Shown here piece after piece: positions 1 through 9,986 of a stretch of DNA of 64,000 nt; within the stretch, counting starts at the first letter, position 1; each line of letters begins with the position of its first letter. Source of the stretch: Cronobacter malonaticus LMG 23826 (GTDB taxonomy: Bacteria > Pseudomonadota > Gammaproteobacteria > Enterobacterales > Enterobacteriaceae); NCBI RefSeq assembly GCF_001277215.2, contig NZ_CP013940.1, positions 2,170,001 to 2,234,000 of the forward strand, written 5' to 3'. A model generated the notes under the pieces. The model searched no databases and was not told the DNA's origin. It saw nothing but the letters and a program-made list of their open reading frames with translations. The translations under genes were made by a program, and so were the position numbers.

Positions 1-1166
1 AAAGCTCGCTCTACCTGATGCGCAGCGAACTGCGTGAAATCCCGCCGCATGAGTGGAACAAAACCATTAAAGAACTGGATTTGAACCTGTCGTTTAAGCT
101 GCGTATCCAGCCGCTGAATCAGTATCACCTTAACGACATCAACAGCCGCCGCCTGCGCGAAGGCGAGATTGTGGCGCTGGACGATGAATATACATTTATC
201 CAGCGGATCCCGCGCAGCCACTATGTGCTGGCGGTCGGCCCGGTGCCCTATCTTTATTTTCTGCACCAGATGCGGCTGCTGGATATCGCCCTGATTGCGC
301 TGATCGCGATTTCTCTGGCGCTGCCGGTGTTTATCTGGATACGCCCGCACTGGCAGGAGATGCTGCGCCTTGAGACCGCGGCGCAGCGGCTCGGCGAAGG
401 GCATCTGGATGAGCGCATTCATTTTGATAAAGCGTCGAGCTTTTCGCGGCTCGGCGTGGCGTTTAACCAGATGGCCAACAATATTAACGCGCTGATCGCC
501 AGTAAAAAGCAGTTGATTGACGGGATAGCTCATGAGCTTCGCACGCCGCTGGTGCGCCTGCGTTACCGGCTGGAGATGAGCGATAACCTGAGTACCGCAG
601 AATCGCAGGCGCTGAACCGCGATATCGGCCAGCTGGAAGCGCTTATAGAGGAGTTGCTGACTTACGCGCGGCTGGACCGCCCGCAAACAGAGCTCCATCT
701 GACGCACCCGGAACTGCCGCGCTGGCTGCATGACTATGTGGACGACGCGCGCCTGCTGCACCCGGAGCGCGAGTTAATTCTCGCGCGCGTTGACCAGGGC
801 GATTACGGCGCGCTGGATATGCGTCTTATGGAGCGCGTGCTGGATAATCTGGTGAATAACGCGCTGCGCTACAGCGAGCAGCGGCTGCGAATTGGCTTAT
901 CGCTTGAGGGCGAGCAGGCGACGCTTGAAGTGGAAGATGACGGCACAGGCATACCGGAAGATGAGCGCAGCCGGGTGTTTGAGCCGTTTGTGCGCCTCGA
1001 TCCGAGCCGCGATCGCGCCACCGGCGGGTGCGGTCTGGGGCTTGCGATTGTGCATTCCATCGCCACCGCCATGAGCGGTGAAGTGAGCGTCACGCAAAGC
1101 GAACTCGGCGGCGCGCATTTTCGTTTTCGCTGGCCGGTGGTGGCGTTGCCCACAGAAGGCGTGTAA
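1..1166 (+). CDS. rstB: Sensor histidine kinase RstB, 5' end cut by window
   Basis: Inner-membrane sensor kinase of the RstBA two-component system, which belongs to the PhoPQ regulon in E. coli. The reading frame is open from base 3, so the ATG at 18 is internal; about 45 N-terminal residues, including the first membrane segment, lie outside the window. Visible in order are the end of the periplasmic sensor domain, a membrane segment (LLDIALIALIAISLALPVFIW), a HAMP linker, the H-box HELRTP (phospho-accepting His at about residue 172 counted from base 18), an N-box (NLVNNALRY) and G-boxes (DDGTGIPED, GGCGLGLAIVHS). The ATP-binding region looks complete. Identity with E. coli RstB is high and tus follows it as in K-12. 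The partner gene rstA is not in the window. Confidence 0.95.
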   Translation, partial: SSLYLMRSELREIPPHEWNKTIKELDLNLSFKLRIQPLNQYHLNDINSRRLREGEIVALDDEYTFIQRIPRSHYVLAVGPVPYLYFLHQMRLLDIALIALIAISLALPVFIWIRPHWQEMLRLETAAQRLGEGHLDERIHFDKASSFSRLGVAFNQMANNINALIASKKQLIDGIAHELRTPLVRLRYRLEMSDNLSTAESQALNRDIGQLEALIEELLTYARLDRPQTELHLTHPELPRWLHDYVDDARLLHPERELILARVDQGDYGALDMRLMERVLDNLVNNALRYSEQRLRIGLSLEGEQATLEVEDDGTGIPEDERSRVFEPFVRLDPSRDRATGGCGLGLAIVHSIATAMSGEVSVTQSELGGAHFRFRWPVVALPTEGV

Positions 1167-1182
1167 GGGTTACGGCGTGTCT

Positions 1183-1518
1183 GGCGGGTGCGCTTTGCTT
1201 ACCCGCCCTACGGTTAACTGCATTTTGCGTTATATCCTGTTTTGCGGCGGGTGCGCTGCGCTTACCCGCCCTACGGTTAACTGCACTGGCGTTATCTTCT
1301 GTTTTGCGGCGGGTGCGCTACGCTTACCCGCCCTACAGTTAGCTACACTGGCGTTATCTCTTGTTTTGCGGCGGGTGCGCGGGCTTACCCGCCCTACGGT
1401 TAGCTGCACTGGCGTTATCTCTTGTTTTGAGGCGGGTGCGCTTTGCTTACCCGCCCTACGTTACTGCGAATCTCATGCACTGTGTTTTGTAGGGTGGGTA
1501 AGCGCAGCGCACCCACCA
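1183..1518. repeat. Five tandem ~62-bp palindromic repeats plus a variant hairpin unit
   Basis: Between rstB and tus, units of 61-63 bp start at 1183, 1246, 1308, 1370 and 1431. Each opens with an imperfect palindrome of the type GGCGGGTGCG..CTTACCCGCC and continues with a conserved spacer (CTACGGTTAGCTGCACTGG and a CTTGTTTTG-like end). A sixth, diverged hairpin of the type GGGTGGGTAAGCGCAGCGCA..ACCCACC closes the array at about 1489-1518. Hairpin-forming units outside genes recall REP/BIME elements, but the family was not identified. A 142-codon frame crosses the array and is not considered a gene. Confidence 0.85.
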
Positions 1519-1607
1519 CTTTCCTCATATTCACATTTCCCGCCTCGCCAATTTTCCTGCCCGGCTTTTAACTCGCTATGGTCAAACCTGGCGAAACTGT
1601 GCTAAAC

Positions 1608-1630
1608 ATAAAGTATGTTGTAACTAATGT
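1608..1630 (+). promoter_or_regulatory. ter: Replication terminator (Ter) site, Tus binding sequence
   Basis: The core AGTATGTTGTAACTAA at 1612-1627 is identical to the core of E. coli TerB, which also lies directly in front of tus. A Tus-Ter complex stops replication forks from one side only. The site ends about 10 bp before the tus start codon, so Tus bound here should also repress its own transcription, as known in E. coli. Confidence 0.93.
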
Positions 1631-1639
1631 GAGAGCATC

Positions 1640-2569
1640 ATGGCCCGTTACGATCTCGTTGAACGCCTTAACGTCACTTTTCGCGAATTAGAACATGCAT
1701 TAATGGAGATGCGGGATGGCCTCGCGGCCTGCCGTCTGCTGGCGGCGCGGGTATTTAGCCTGCCCCAGGTGGAAAAAGGCAAAGAACATGACCCGCTGCT
1801 CACCATATCGGTGACGCAAAAAATCGGCAAAGAGGCGCAGGAGGCGGCGCTGCGTCACTTTACGCACCTGTTCATCCAGCAGCAGTCGGAAAAGCGCAGC
1901 AGCAAGGCGGCGGTGCGCCTGCCGGGCGCGGTCTGTTTCAGCGTCGATGACGCGCAGCACGAGGCGCTGCACGCGCTGGCCGATAAAATCAACGCGCTGA
2001 AAACGCAGCTGGAAGAGATTATCACCGTGGAATCGGGCCTGCCCTCCACCCAGCGTTTTGAGTGGGTGCACCGCTATCTACCAGGGCTGATTACGCTCAA
2101 CGCGTATCGCCGTCTCACGGTGCTGGATAACCCCGCCACGCTGCGTTTCGGCTGGGCGAATAAGCACATCATTAAAAACCTGACGCGCGACGAGGTGCTG
2201 GCGACGCTGGAGCGCGGGCTGAAAGCGCCGCGCGCGTTGGGCGGATTAACCAAAGAGCAGCGGCACGCGCGCCTCACGCAGGAATATAACGATATCGCCG
2301 CCCTTCCGCAGAATGCGCGGCTGAAGATTAAACGTCCGGTGAAAGTGCAGCCGGTGTCGCGCGTCTGGTATGCGCAAAACCAGCGGCAGGTGCAGTATGC
2401 GTGCCCGTCGCCGCTGATTGTGCTGTGCCATGAAACGCGCGGCGGCGCGGTGCCGGATATTGGCGAACTGCTGAACTATGACGCCGAAAACGTGCAGCAC
2501 CGCTACAAGCCGCAGGCGGAAGAACTCGTCATGATGATCCCCCGCCTGCACCTTTACCTCGCGCCCTGA
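1640..2569 (+). CDS. tus: Replication terminus site-binding protein Tus
   Basis: Monomeric DNA-binding protein that binds Ter sites and arrests the replisome helicase in one orientation. It has 309 residues, the same length as E. coli Tus. Conserved blocks include [20 protein letters not shown], the [23 protein letters not shown] core, and the C-terminal IKRPVKVQP and RLHLYLAP segments. The N-terminal third is less conserved. ATG at 1640 follows GTGAGAGCATC. The gene is preceded by its Ter site and converges with fumC: the two stop codons are adjacent (TGA 2567-2569 and the fumC stop at 2570-2572). Confidence 0.96.
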   Translation: MARYDLVERLNVTFRELEHALMEMRDGLAACRLLAARVFSLPQVEKGKEHDPLLTISVTQKIGKEAQEAALRHFTHLFIQQQSEKRSSKAAVRLPGAVCFSVDDAQHEALHALADKINALKTQLEEIITVESGLPSTQRFEWVHRYLPGLITLNAYRRLTVLDNPATLRFGWANKHIIKNLTRDEVLATLERGLKAPRALGGLTKEQRHARLTQEYNDIAALPQNARLKIKRPVKVQPVSRVWYAQNQRQVQYACPSPLIVLCHETRGGAVPDIGELLNYDAENVQHRYKPQAEELVMMIPRLHLYLAP

Positions 2570-3967
2570 TCAGGGCTTCATGCTGCCCACCATCTCTTCC
2601 GGGCGTACCCAGGCGTCAAACTCCTCCTCGCTGAGATAACCGAGTTTCAGCGCGGAGGCTTTCAGCGTCAGCCCCTCTTTATGCGCTTTTTTAGCAATCT
2701 CGGCGGCTTTGTCGTAGCCAATATGCGTATTGAGCGCCGTCACCAGCATCAGTGATTCGTTAAGCAACTGGCTAATGCGGTCACGGTTCGGCTCAATCCC
2801 GATGGCGCAGTGATGGTTAAAGCTCTCCATGCCGTCGGCCAGCAGACGCACCGATTGCAGGAAGTTATGAATGACCATCGGGCGGAACACATTGAGCTCA
2901 AAGTTGCCCATCGCCCCGCCCATATTGACCGCGACGTCATTACCCATCACCTGACAGCACAGCATGGTCAGCGCTTCGCACTGCGTCGGGTTCACTTTGC
3001 CCGGCATGATGGACGAACCGGGTTCGTTTTCAGGAATCGAGATTTCGCCGATGCCGCAGCGCGGGCCGCTTGCCAGCCAGCGCACGTCGTTGGCGATTTT
3101 CATCAGCGAGGCGGCGAGCCCTTTCAGCGCGCCGTGGGCATGCACCAGCGCGTCGCAGGTGGCGAGCGCCTCAAATTTATTAGGTGCGGTGACGAACGGC
3201 TGGCCGGTAAACGCGGCGAGCTCTTTGGCCACGCGCTCCGCGTACTCCGGGTGCGTATTCAGCCCGGTGCCGACCGCTGTGCCGCCAAGCGCCAGCTCCG
3301 CCAGATGCGGCAGGCTGTTATTGATATGCTTCAGGTTATGCTCAAGCATCGCCACCCAGCCGGAGATCTCCTGGCCGAGCGTCAGCGGCGTGGCGTCCTG
3401 CAGGTGGGTACGGCCAATTTTCACGATATCGCTGAACGCGCTCGCCTTGTCGCTGAGCGTTTTGTGCAGCACGTTAAGCTGCGGGATCAGCTGTTCGCGC
3501 AGCGCGATCACCGCCGCGACATGCATCGCCGTCGGGAAGACATCGTTCGAGCTCTGGCTCTTGTTAACGTCATCGTTCGGATGCACTTTGCGCGCCATGC
3601 CGCGCTCGCCGCCGAGAATTTCGCTCGCGCGGTTCGCCAGCACCTCGTTCATGTTCATGTTAGTCTGGGTACCGGAGCCGGTTTGCCAGATAGCGAGCGG
3701 GAACTCCTGCGGATGCGCGCCTTCCAGCACTTCGTCGGCGGCCTTAATGATGGCCTCGCCGCGCTCTGCGGGCAGTAAGCCGAGATCCATATTGACCTTC
3801 GCGGCGGCGCGTTTGGTGAGCGCCAGCGCCTCAATCAGCGCGGTCGGCATTTTCTCGGTGGAAATGCGGAAGTGCTCCAGCGAACGCTGCGTCTGCGCGC
3901 CCCAGAGTTTATCGGCCGGCACGTCGATAGCGCCCATGGAATCTTTTTCACTGCGGTAGGCGGTCAT
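2570..3967 (-). CDS. fumC: Class II fumarase FumC
   Basis: Iron-independent, oxygen-stable fumarate hydratase (fumarate to L-malate), a soluble tetramer of the TCA cycle. In E. coli it is induced by SoxRS when the Fe-S fumarases fail. It has 465 residues against 467 in E. coli. The family signature [11 protein letters not shown] is present (catalytic serine loop), as is the GSGTQTNMN substrate-binding block. The frame extends 36 codons upstream, but ATG at 3967 is chosen because it follows AAGGAGAAAGTA and matches the E. coli N-terminus ([20 protein letters not shown]). It lies downstream of fumA on the same strand, separated by a hairpin. Confidence 0.96.
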   Translation of the reverse strand: MTAYRSEKDSMGAIDVPADKLWGAQTQRSLEHFRISTEKMPTALIEALALTKRAAAKVNMDLGLLPAERGEAIIKAADEVLEGAHPQEFPLAIWQTGSGTQTNMNMNEVLANRASEILGGERGMARKVHPNDDVNKSQSSNDVFPTAMHVAAVIALREQLIPQLNVLHKTLSDKASAFSDIVKIGRTHLQDATPLTLGQEISGWVAMLEHNLKHINNSLPHLAELALGGTAVGTGLNTHPEYAERVAKELAAFTGQPFVTAPNKFEALATCDALVHAHGALKGLAASLMKIANDVRWLASGPRCGIGEISIPENEPGSSIMPGKVNPTQCEALTMLCCQVMGNDVAVNMGGAMGNFELNVFRPMVIHNFLQSVRLLADGMESFNHHCAIGIEPNRDRISQLLNESLMLVTALNTHIGYDKAAEIAKKAHKEGLTLKASALKLGYLSEEEFDAWVRPEEMVGSMKP

Positions 3968-4072
3968 TACTTTCTCCTTGATAACAAAGATGGGATTGCT
4001 CGCATGCTTCAGGAATAAGTATTGATGGCTTCGGGGAAATTGTATGGCGCTTTGTGCGCTCTTTTTTGCGGT

Positions 4073-4106
4073 CAAAAGGCCGGGCGGCTGCGCCTTACCC
4101 GGCCTG
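4073..4106 (-). terminator. GC-rich hairpin between fumA and fumC
   Basis: AGGCCGGG (4077-4084) pairs with CCCGGCCT (4098-4105) around a 13-nt loop. Read on the minus strand it is followed by TTTT, so it can act as the fumA terminator. The stem and loop also look like a REP element. Confidence 0.5.
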
Positions 4107-4123
4107 CATCAGGGTCTGTTACG

Positions 4124-5770
4124 TTACTTCAGGCACGCCGAGCACTGCCCGGCCTGGATTTGCTGGAAGAAATCGTTGCCTTTGTCATCCACCAGGATAA
4201 ACGCCGGGAAATCTTCAACCTCGATTTTCCAGATAGCTTCCATGCCCAGTTCCGGGTATTCGACGCACTCCAGATGCCGGATGCTGTTCTGCGCCAGCAC
4301 CGCCGCCGGGCCGCCGATGCTCCCGAGATAAAAACCGCCATGTTTCTTACAGGCGTCCGTCACCTGCTGGCTGCGGTTGCCTTTAGCGAGCATGATCATG
4401 CTGCCGCCGTTGGCCTGAAGCAGATCCACGTAGGAGTCCATGCGTCCGGCCGTTGTCGGGCCGAGCGAGCCGGAGGCATACCCTTCCGGGGTTTTGGCCG
4501 GGCCTGCGTAGTAGATCGGGTGATCTTTCACGTACTGCGGCAGCCCTGCGCCGCTGTCGATGCGCTCTTTGAGTTTCGCATGGGCGATATCGCGCGCCAC
4601 GATGATAGTGCCGGAGAGCGACAGGCGCGTGGAGACCGGGTACTGCGAGAGCTGCGCGAGGATTTCGCTCATCGGACGGTTGAGATCGACGCGCACCGCT
4701 TCGCCCTCGCCCGCGCGACGCAGCGCTTCGGGAATGTATTTGCCGGGGTTGCTTTCGAGCTTCTCGATCCAGATACCGTCGCGGTTGATTTTGGCTTTGA
4801 TATTACGGTCTGCCGAACAGGAGACGCCCATCCCCACCGGGCAGGACGCGCCGTGGCGCGGCAGGCGGATGACACGGATATCGTGCGCGAAATATTTACC
4901 GCCGAACTGCGCGCCAAGGCCGAGATTGCGCGCCTCCTGCAACAGCTCTTCTTCCAGATGGACATCGCGGAACGCTTGGCCGTGTTCGTTACCTTCGGTC
5001 GGCAGGCCATCGTAATATTTGGTTGAGGCGAGTTTAACGGTTTTGAGCGTCGCTTCCGCCGACGTGCCGCCAATCACAAACGCCACGTGGTACGGCGGGC
5101 AGGCCGCGGTACCGAGCGTGCGCATTTTCTCCACCAGATACGCTTTCAGCTTGCCGGGCGTGAGCAGCGCTTTGGTTTCCTGGTACAGGTAGGTTTTGTT
5201 CGCGGAGCCGCCGCCTTTGGCGATGCACAGGAATTTGTACTCTTCGCCGTCAACGCTGTAGAGGTCAATCTGCGCCGGCAGGTTGGTGCCGGTGTTGACC
5301 TCTTTGTACATATCGAGCGCCGCGTTTTGCGAATAACGCAGGTTATCCTGGGTGTAGGTCTCGTAGACGCCCTGCGCCAGCGCGGCTTCATCGCCGCCGC
5401 CGGTCCAGACGCGCTGGCCTTTTTTGCCCATGATAATGGCGGTGCCGGTGTCCTGGCAGGTCGGCAGAATGCCTTTGGCGGCAATCTCCGAGTTGCGCAG
5501 GAATTGCAGCGCGACATATTTGTCGTTTTCGCTGGCTTCCGGGTCGCTCAGGATATCCGCCACCTGCTGCTGATGCGCCGGGCGCAGCATAAACGAGGCG
5601 TCGTGGAAGGCGTGGCGGGCCAGCAGGGTCAGCGCCTGCGGCTCGACTTTCAGGATTTCCTGGTCTTCAAATTCGGAAACGGAGACGTGATCGCGGGTTA
5701 ACAGGTAATACTCGGTCTCGTCCTTTTTCAGTGGAAAAGGCTCTTGCCAGAAGAAGGGTTTGCCAGACAT
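4124..5770 (-). CDS. fumA: Class I [4Fe-4S] fumarase FumA
   Basis: Iron-sulfur fumarate hydratase, the main aerobic TCA-cycle fumarase, sensitive to oxidants. It has 548 residues, exactly the E. coli FumA length. The cluster cysteines sit in PTCQDTGT (Cys105), AACPPYH and [12 protein letters not shown]; the C-terminal beta domain carries [20 protein letters not shown]. It resembles FumA and FumB about equally in most blocks; the assignment rests on position next to fumC and manA. The frame is open for 35 more codons upstream, but ATG at 5770 matches the family N-terminus ([15 protein letters not shown]). Confidence 0.95.
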   Translation of the reverse strand: MSGKPFFWQEPFPLKKDETEYYLLTRDHVSVSEFEDQEILKVEPQALTLLARHAFHDASFMLRPAHQQQVADILSDPEASENDKYVALQFLRNSEIAAKGILPTCQDTGTAIIMGKKGQRVWTGGGDEAALAQGVYETYTQDNLRYSQNAALDMYKEVNTGTNLPAQIDLYSVDGEEYKFLCIAKGGGSANKTYLYQETKALLTPGKLKAYLVEKMRTLGTAACPPYHVAFVIGGTSAEATLKTVKLASTKYYDGLPTEGNEHGQAFRDVHLEEELLQEARNLGLGAQFGGKYFAHDIRVIRLPRHGASCPVGMGVSCSADRNIKAKINRDGIWIEKLESNPGKYIPEALRRAGEGEAVRVDLNRPMSEILAQLSQYPVSTRLSLSGTIIVARDIAHAKLKERIDSGAGLPQYVKDHPIYYAGPAKTPEGYASGSLGPTTAGRMDSYVDLLQANGGSMIMLAKGNRSQQVTDACKKHGGFYLGSIGGPAAVLAQNSIRHLECVEYPELGMEAIWKIEVEDFPAFILVDDKGNDFFQQIQAGQCSACLK

Positions 5771-5975
5771 TGCACTCTCACTTACAGCTACAGTTAAGAA
5801 ATTTGTCGTTCCGCCACTGAGTCCGTGTGCGGCATGAAAAAGCGAGTCGCTACATCGTACACAATTTTTTAACAAAAACTGAGACTAAACCGACTTTTTA
5901 CCCAGCCGGGTTACTTCGGGGCACTTTATTGGTTTAATACCGAAAAGTGTTTTCCTTCGAATACAGGGACTGATC

Positions 5976-7154
5976 ATGCAGAAACTCATTAACTCGGTGC
6001 AAAACTACGCCTGGGGCAGCAAAACGGCGTTAACGGAACTCTATGGCGTGGCGAACCCGGAAGGCCTGCCGATGGCGGAGCTGTGGATGGGCGCTCACCC
6101 GAAAAGCAGCTCGAAAATTCAGGATGCGCAGGGCCAGACCCGCGCGCTTCGCGAGGTGATCGACGCGGATAAAACCGCCCTGCTCGGCGCGCCGGTGGCG
6201 GAGCGCTTCGGCGAGCTGCCGTTCCTGTTTAAAGTGCTGTGCGCCGACCAGCCGCTCTCCATTCAGGTACATCCGAACAAGAAAGCTTCCGAAGACGGCT
6301 TCGCGCGTGAAAACGCGGCAGGCATTCCGCTGGACGCCGCCGAGCGTAACTACAAAGATCCGAACCACAAGCCGGAGCTGGTTTTTGCACTGACGCCGTT
6401 CCTCGCCATGAACGCGTTCCGTGAGTTTTCTGAGATTGTATCCCTGCTGCAGCCGGTCGCGGGCGCACATACCGCTATCGCGCATTTCCTCGCCGAGCCG
6501 AATGCCGACCGCCTGCGTGACCTTTTCGCCGGGCTGCTGAATATGCAAGGCGAGGAGAAATCCCGCGCGCTGGCGGTGCTGAAAGCGACCGTCGCAAGCC
6601 AGCAGGGCGAGCCGTGGGACACCATTCGGTTTATCGCGCAGTTCTACCCGGACGACAGCGGTCTGTTCTCCCCGCTGCTGCTGAACGTGGTGAAACTGAA
6701 CCCTGGCGAGGCGATGTTCCTGTTTGCCGAAACGCCGCACGCCTATTTGCAGGGCGTGGCGCTGGAAGTTATGGCCAACTCCGACAACGTGCTGCGCGCA
6801 GGCCTCACCCCGAAATATATCGATATTCCTGAGCTGGTCGCCAACGTGAAGTTTGTCGCTAAACCGGCGGGCGAACTGCTGACGCAGCCGGTGAAGAAGG
6901 AAAGCGCGCTGGAGTTCCCGATCCCGGTCGAGGATTTCGCCTTCTCGCTGCACGATCTCCATTCGCAGCCGCAGAGCCTTGCGCAGGAGAGCGCCGCGAT
7001 CCTGTTCTGCGTCGAGGGCGAAGCGGTGCTCAGCAAAGGCGACGAGCGTCTGACCCTAAAACCCGGCGAATCGGCTTTCGTCGCGGCCAGTGAATCGCCG
7101 GTCAGCGCAAGCGGTGTGGGCCGTCTCGCGCGCGTCTATAATAAGCTCAACTAA
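5976..7154 (+). CDS. manA: Mannose-6-phosphate isomerase ManA
   Basis: Cytoplasmic zinc enzyme interconverting mannose 6-phosphate and fructose 6-phosphate, used for mannose catabolism and for GDP-mannose and colanic acid precursors. It has 392 residues (E. coli 391). Type I features: QNYAWGSK at the N-terminus, the metal motif QPLSIQVHPNK, YKDPNHKPELVFAL with a zinc-ligand glutamate, and AETPHAYLQG with a zinc-ligand histidine. Divergent from fumA, separated by a 205-bp intergenic region holding both promoters. Ends before a strong terminator. Confidence 0.96.
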   Translation: MQKLINSVQNYAWGSKTALTELYGVANPEGLPMAELWMGAHPKSSSKIQDAQGQTRALREVIDADKTALLGAPVAERFGELPFLFKVLCADQPLSIQVHPNKKASEDGFARENAAGIPLDAAERNYKDPNHKPELVFALTPFLAMNAFREFSEIVSLLQPVAGAHTAIAHFLAEPNADRLRDLFAGLLNMQGEEKSRALAVLKATVASQQGEPWDTIRFIAQFYPDDSGLFSPLLLNVVKLNPGEAMFLFAETPHAYLQGVALEVMANSDNVLRAGLTPKYIDIPELVANVKFVAKPAGELLTQPVKKESALEFPIPVEDFAFSLHDLHSQPQSLAQESAAILFCVEGEAVLSKGDERLTLKPGESAFVAASESPVSASGVGRLARVYNKLN

Positions 7155-7209
7155 GTTACTGATCTTTTAAGCAAGGATTGCTAAGCTTGGTAACATCTTT
7201 ACCAGTCAT

Positions 7210-7239
7210 GCCAGACGGACCGCCGTCTGGCTTCGTTTT
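7210..7239 (+). terminator. Rho-independent terminator after manA
   Basis: GCCAGACGG and CCGTCTGGC form a stem around a 4-nt loop, followed by TTCGTTTT. Confidence 0.75.
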
Positions 7240-7253
7240 AAGGGAACTGAACT

Positions 7254-8807
7254 ATGAAAAAATCACTGGTTGCCGTGGGCGTGATTGTCGCCCTCGGGGT
7301 CATCTGGACAGGTGGGGCGTGGTACACCGGTAAGCAGTTTGAGAAACATGTCGGCGAGATGGTGGCAGAAGCCAACGCGCAGCTTAAGCGCAGCGCGCCG
7401 CAGGCGGGGCTTGAGCTAAGCTACCAGGATTACCAGCGCGGGCTATTCAGCAGCCATCTGCAACTGGTGGTAAAACCGGCGGCCGGACAGCAGGAAGCGC
7501 TGCTGAAGCCGGGCCAGAGCGTCGTGCTTGACCAGGTGGTAAGCCACGGTCCGTTCCCGCTCGCCGATCTGAAAAAGCTCAATATTCTGCCGGCAATGGC
7601 GTCTGTGCATACCACGCTTGTGAACAATGACACCACCAAAGCGCTGTTCGATATGGCGAAAGGCAAATCGTTCGCCGACGTGCAGACCCGCATCGGCTAC
7701 GGCGGCGCGACCTCCAGCGACATTCAGTTCCAGCCGCTCAATTACGAAGCCGCGGATGAGAAAGTGGCGTTCAGCGGCGGCGAATTCCAGCTCGATGCCG
7801 ACAAAGACGGCAATGACGTGAGCCTGAAAGGCGAAGCGTCCAGCGGCCTGGTCAGCGCGGTGAATGAGTATGGCCAGCATGTGCAGTTGACCTTCAACGG
7901 CCTGAAAGCTGACGGCAACACCAAAATGACAAGCTTTAACGAGCGCGTCGGTGAACAGAAACTGGATCTCGAAAAACTGGCGATTGCGATTGAAGGCCAG
8001 GAGATGGCGCTGCTGGAAGGCATTAGCCTGAACGGCAAATCCGACGTGGCTAAAGATGGCAAGAGCATCGACAGCCAGATGGATTACGTCATGAAAAGCC
8101 TGAAAGTGCAGAATCAGGATCTGGGCAGCGGCAAGATGACGCTGAAAATCGGCAACATCGACGGCCAGGCGTGGCATCAGTTCAGCCAGCAGTATAACGA
8201 ACGCAGCCGCTCGCTGATGGCGCAGCCGGGCATTATGGATAACCCTGAGCAGTATCAGCAGCAGGCCACCGAAATTCTGGTCTCTTCCCTGCCGCTGCTG
8301 CTGAAAGGCAACCCGGTTATTACTATCGCGCCGCTGAGCTGGAAAAACGCCAAAGGCGAAAGCACCTTTAATATGTCGCTATTCCTGAAAGATCCGGGCC
8401 AAACGCCGGTGAGCGCGACCCAGGCCGCGCCTGCCGAACAGCTCGATCGCGTGGTGAAAAGCCTCGACAGCAAGCTGGTAATTCCGGTGGATATGGCGAC
8501 CGAGATGATGACGCAGGTGGCGAAACTGGAAGGCTACCAGCAGGCCGATGCCGAGAAGCTGGCGAGCCAGCAGGTGAAAGGCCTTGCGGCGATGGGCCAG
8601 ATGTTCCGTATCACCACGATGCAGGACAACAGCATCGTCACCAGCCTGCAATACGCTAACGGCCAGGTGAATCTGAACGGGCAGAAAATGCCGCTTGCGG
8701 AATTTGTCGGCATGTTCGGTCTGCCGGGCATCACTGCGCCAGAGCCGCAGGCGATGCCGGCACCCGGTGCGCCGGGTGTGACGCCGCCAGTCGCGCCGCA
8801 GCAGTAA
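7254..8807 (+). CDS. ydgA: YdgA family (DUF945) envelope protein
   Basis: Protein of the DUF945 family, whose biochemical role is not established. It has 517 residues against about 502 in E. coli YdgA. A single N-terminal hydrophobic segment (LVAVGVIVALGVIWTGGAWY) is expected to anchor or export the protein, leaving the rest in the periplasm. Beta-rich sequence with conserved SYQDYQRGLFSS and VVSHGPFP segments. The extra length is mostly a proline/alanine tail (MPAPGAPGVTPPVAPQQ). Placed after manA as in K-12. ATG at 7254 follows AAGGGAACTGAACT. Confidence 0.9.
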   Translation: MKKSLVAVGVIVALGVIWTGGAWYTGKQFEKHVGEMVAEANAQLKRSAPQAGLELSYQDYQRGLFSSHLQLVVKPAAGQQEALLKPGQSVVLDQVVSHGPFPLADLKKLNILPAMASVHTTLVNNDTTKALFDMAKGKSFADVQTRIGYGGATSSDIQFQPLNYEAADEKVAFSGGEFQLDADKDGNDVSLKGEASSGLVSAVNEYGQHVQLTFNGLKADGNTKMTSFNERVGEQKLDLEKLAIAIEGQEMALLEGISLNGKSDVAKDGKSIDSQMDYVMKSLKVQNQDLGSGKMTLKIGNIDGQAWHQFSQQYNERSRSLMAQPGIMDNPEQYQQQATEILVSSLPLLLKGNPVITIAPLSWKNAKGESTFNMSLFLKDPGQTPVSATQAAPAEQLDRVVKSLDSKLVIPVDMATEMMTQVAKLEGYQQADAEKLASQQVKGLAAMGQMFRITTMQDNSIVTSLQYANGQVNLNGQKMPLAEFVGMFGLPGITAPEPQAMPAPGAPGVTPPVAPQQ

Positions 8808-8811
8808 AAAG

Positions 8812-8838
8812 AAAACGGCCTCTCAGGAGGCCGTTTTT
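8812..8838 (+). terminator. Terminator between ydgA and malI
   Basis: CGGCCTC/GAGGCCG stem with a TCAG loop, flanked by A-rich and T-rich runs, so it can end transcription from both converging genes. Confidence 0.85.
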
Positions 8839-8849
8839 TATTGCGCCTG

Positions 8850-9878
8850 TCAGCGCCGCGCCACCAGCCGCGGGCCGAGGATCAGGCTGCCGGTGGATTC
8901 ATCGCCGTGCTGAATGCGCTGCATCATGCGCTCTGCCACGCAGTGCCCCATTTCACGCGCGGGCGTCGTCACCCAGGTCAACGGCACATCATCCAGCCGT
9001 GCCTCCGGCACCTCTGCGAACGCCGCCAGCGTCACGCTGTTCTCAAAATAGCTCTCATACCCGCCTTCACCGCTCTGCCGCCCGGCACGCATCAGGCCGA
9101 ACCACGCGCCCATCGCCACGGTGCTGTTATGACACAACACGGCGGTAATGGTCGGGTTTACGCGCAGCAGTTCGTTAATGGCCTCCGCGGCCTGTTTCTG
9201 CCCCGCCGCACATTCGACTATCCACTCGCTGTGAAACGGCAGGCCGTACTGCAAAAGCGTCGCGCAATAGCCGCCGAGCCGTTCGGCGCGGGTCAGCGAC
9301 GAGCTCGCCCCGCCAAGCCAGGCGATGCGCTGATGGCCGCGGTGAATAAGATGTTCGGTTAACAGCCGCGCCGCCTGCTGGTTATCCGGGCGCACCGTGT
9401 CCACTTCATCGTGATGGCTGGCGCGGGAGGCAAAAAGCAGCGGAATATTACGCGCGCGGGCCTGCGCCTGCCACGCAGTGACCTGCCCCGCGCCGCCTGC
9501 CACCACCACGCCGTCAACGCCCTGGTCGAGCAGCGTATCAAAACAGCGCTGCATTTGGGCTTCATCCCGGCCGCCCTGGAGCAGGAACAGCATTCGCCCC
9601 TGTGCTTCCAGCGCCTCGGAGAGCCCTGCAGTGAGTTCGGCGTAAAACGGCGTAGTGAGATCGCGCACGATAAGCCCAATCACGCCGCTTGGCCCGCCGC
9701 GCAGCGCCGACGCCTGCCGGTTGCGCACAAACCCGAGCTGCTCAATGGCCTCGTTCACCCGCTGGCCGGTGGCGCTGGAGATCCGTCCTTTACCGCTCAG
9801 CACCAGCGAAACGGTGGCGACCGACACCCCCGCCGCCTGTGCGACATCATTAATAGTGATTCTTTTCGCCTGACTCAT
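8850..9878 (-). CDS. malI: LacI-family repressor MalI
   Basis: Transcriptional repressor of malXY and of itself. It has 342 residues, as in E. coli. The N-terminal helix-turn-helix and hinge helix read ITINDVAQAAGVSVATVS..RVNEAIEQLGF; the periplasmic-binding-protein-like effector domain follows (GLIVRDLTTPFYAELTAGL, DTVRPDNQQAA). The inducer is not known from the sequence. Transcribed divergently from malX across a 174-bp region carrying two MalI operators. K-12 has uidABC, uidR and hdhA between ydgA and malI; none is present here. Confidence 0.95.
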   Translation of the reverse strand: MSQAKRITINDVAQAAGVSVATVSLVLSGKGRISSATGQRVNEAIEQLGFVRNRQASALRGGPSGVIGLIVRDLTTPFYAELTAGLSEALEAQGRMLFLLQGGRDEAQMQRCFDTLLDQGVDGVVVAGGAGQVTAWQAQARARNIPLLFASRASHHDEVDTVRPDNQQAARLLTEHLIHRGHQRIAWLGGASSSLTRAERLGGYCATLLQYGLPFHSEWIVECAAGQKQAAEAINELLRVNPTITAVLCHNSTVAMGAWFGLMRAGRQSGEGGYESYFENSVTLAAFAEVPEARLDDVPLTWVTTPAREMGHCVAERMMQRIQHGDESTGSLILGPRLVARR

Positions 9879-9907
9879 TGGCTACGCTTTTTGCTCCACA
9901 ACTGGCA

Positions 9908-9923
9908 GATAAAACCTTTTACC
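9908..9923. promoter_or_regulatory. MalI operator, malI-proximal, imperfect
   Basis: GATAAAACCTTTTACC matches the perfect malX-side palindrome except in its right half. It lies about 30 bp upstream of malI, fitting autoregulation. Confidence 0.7.
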
Positions 9924-9986
9924 TGTCCCACTATTATAACTGTCAGGCTTGGGTAATGTTCTGTGATTCAACGCGCATTAAAGTTT

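Noticed and set aside
1183..1518. CRISPR-like array
   Set aside because: The spacers are conserved rather than unique, the repeats are palindromic units of 61-63 bp including spacer, and no cas gene is present.
1177..1605. 142-codon frame through the repeat array
   Set aside because: It consists of translated hairpin repeats; no start signal and no plausible protein composition.
2810..3959. Long plus-strand frames (322 and 331 codons) opposite fumC
   Set aside because: They are antisense shadows of a highly conserved high-GC gene, with no family resemblance or ribosome-binding site.
4022..5026. 334-codon plus-strand frame opposite fumA
   Set aside because: Antisense shadow of fumA; no recognisable protein features.
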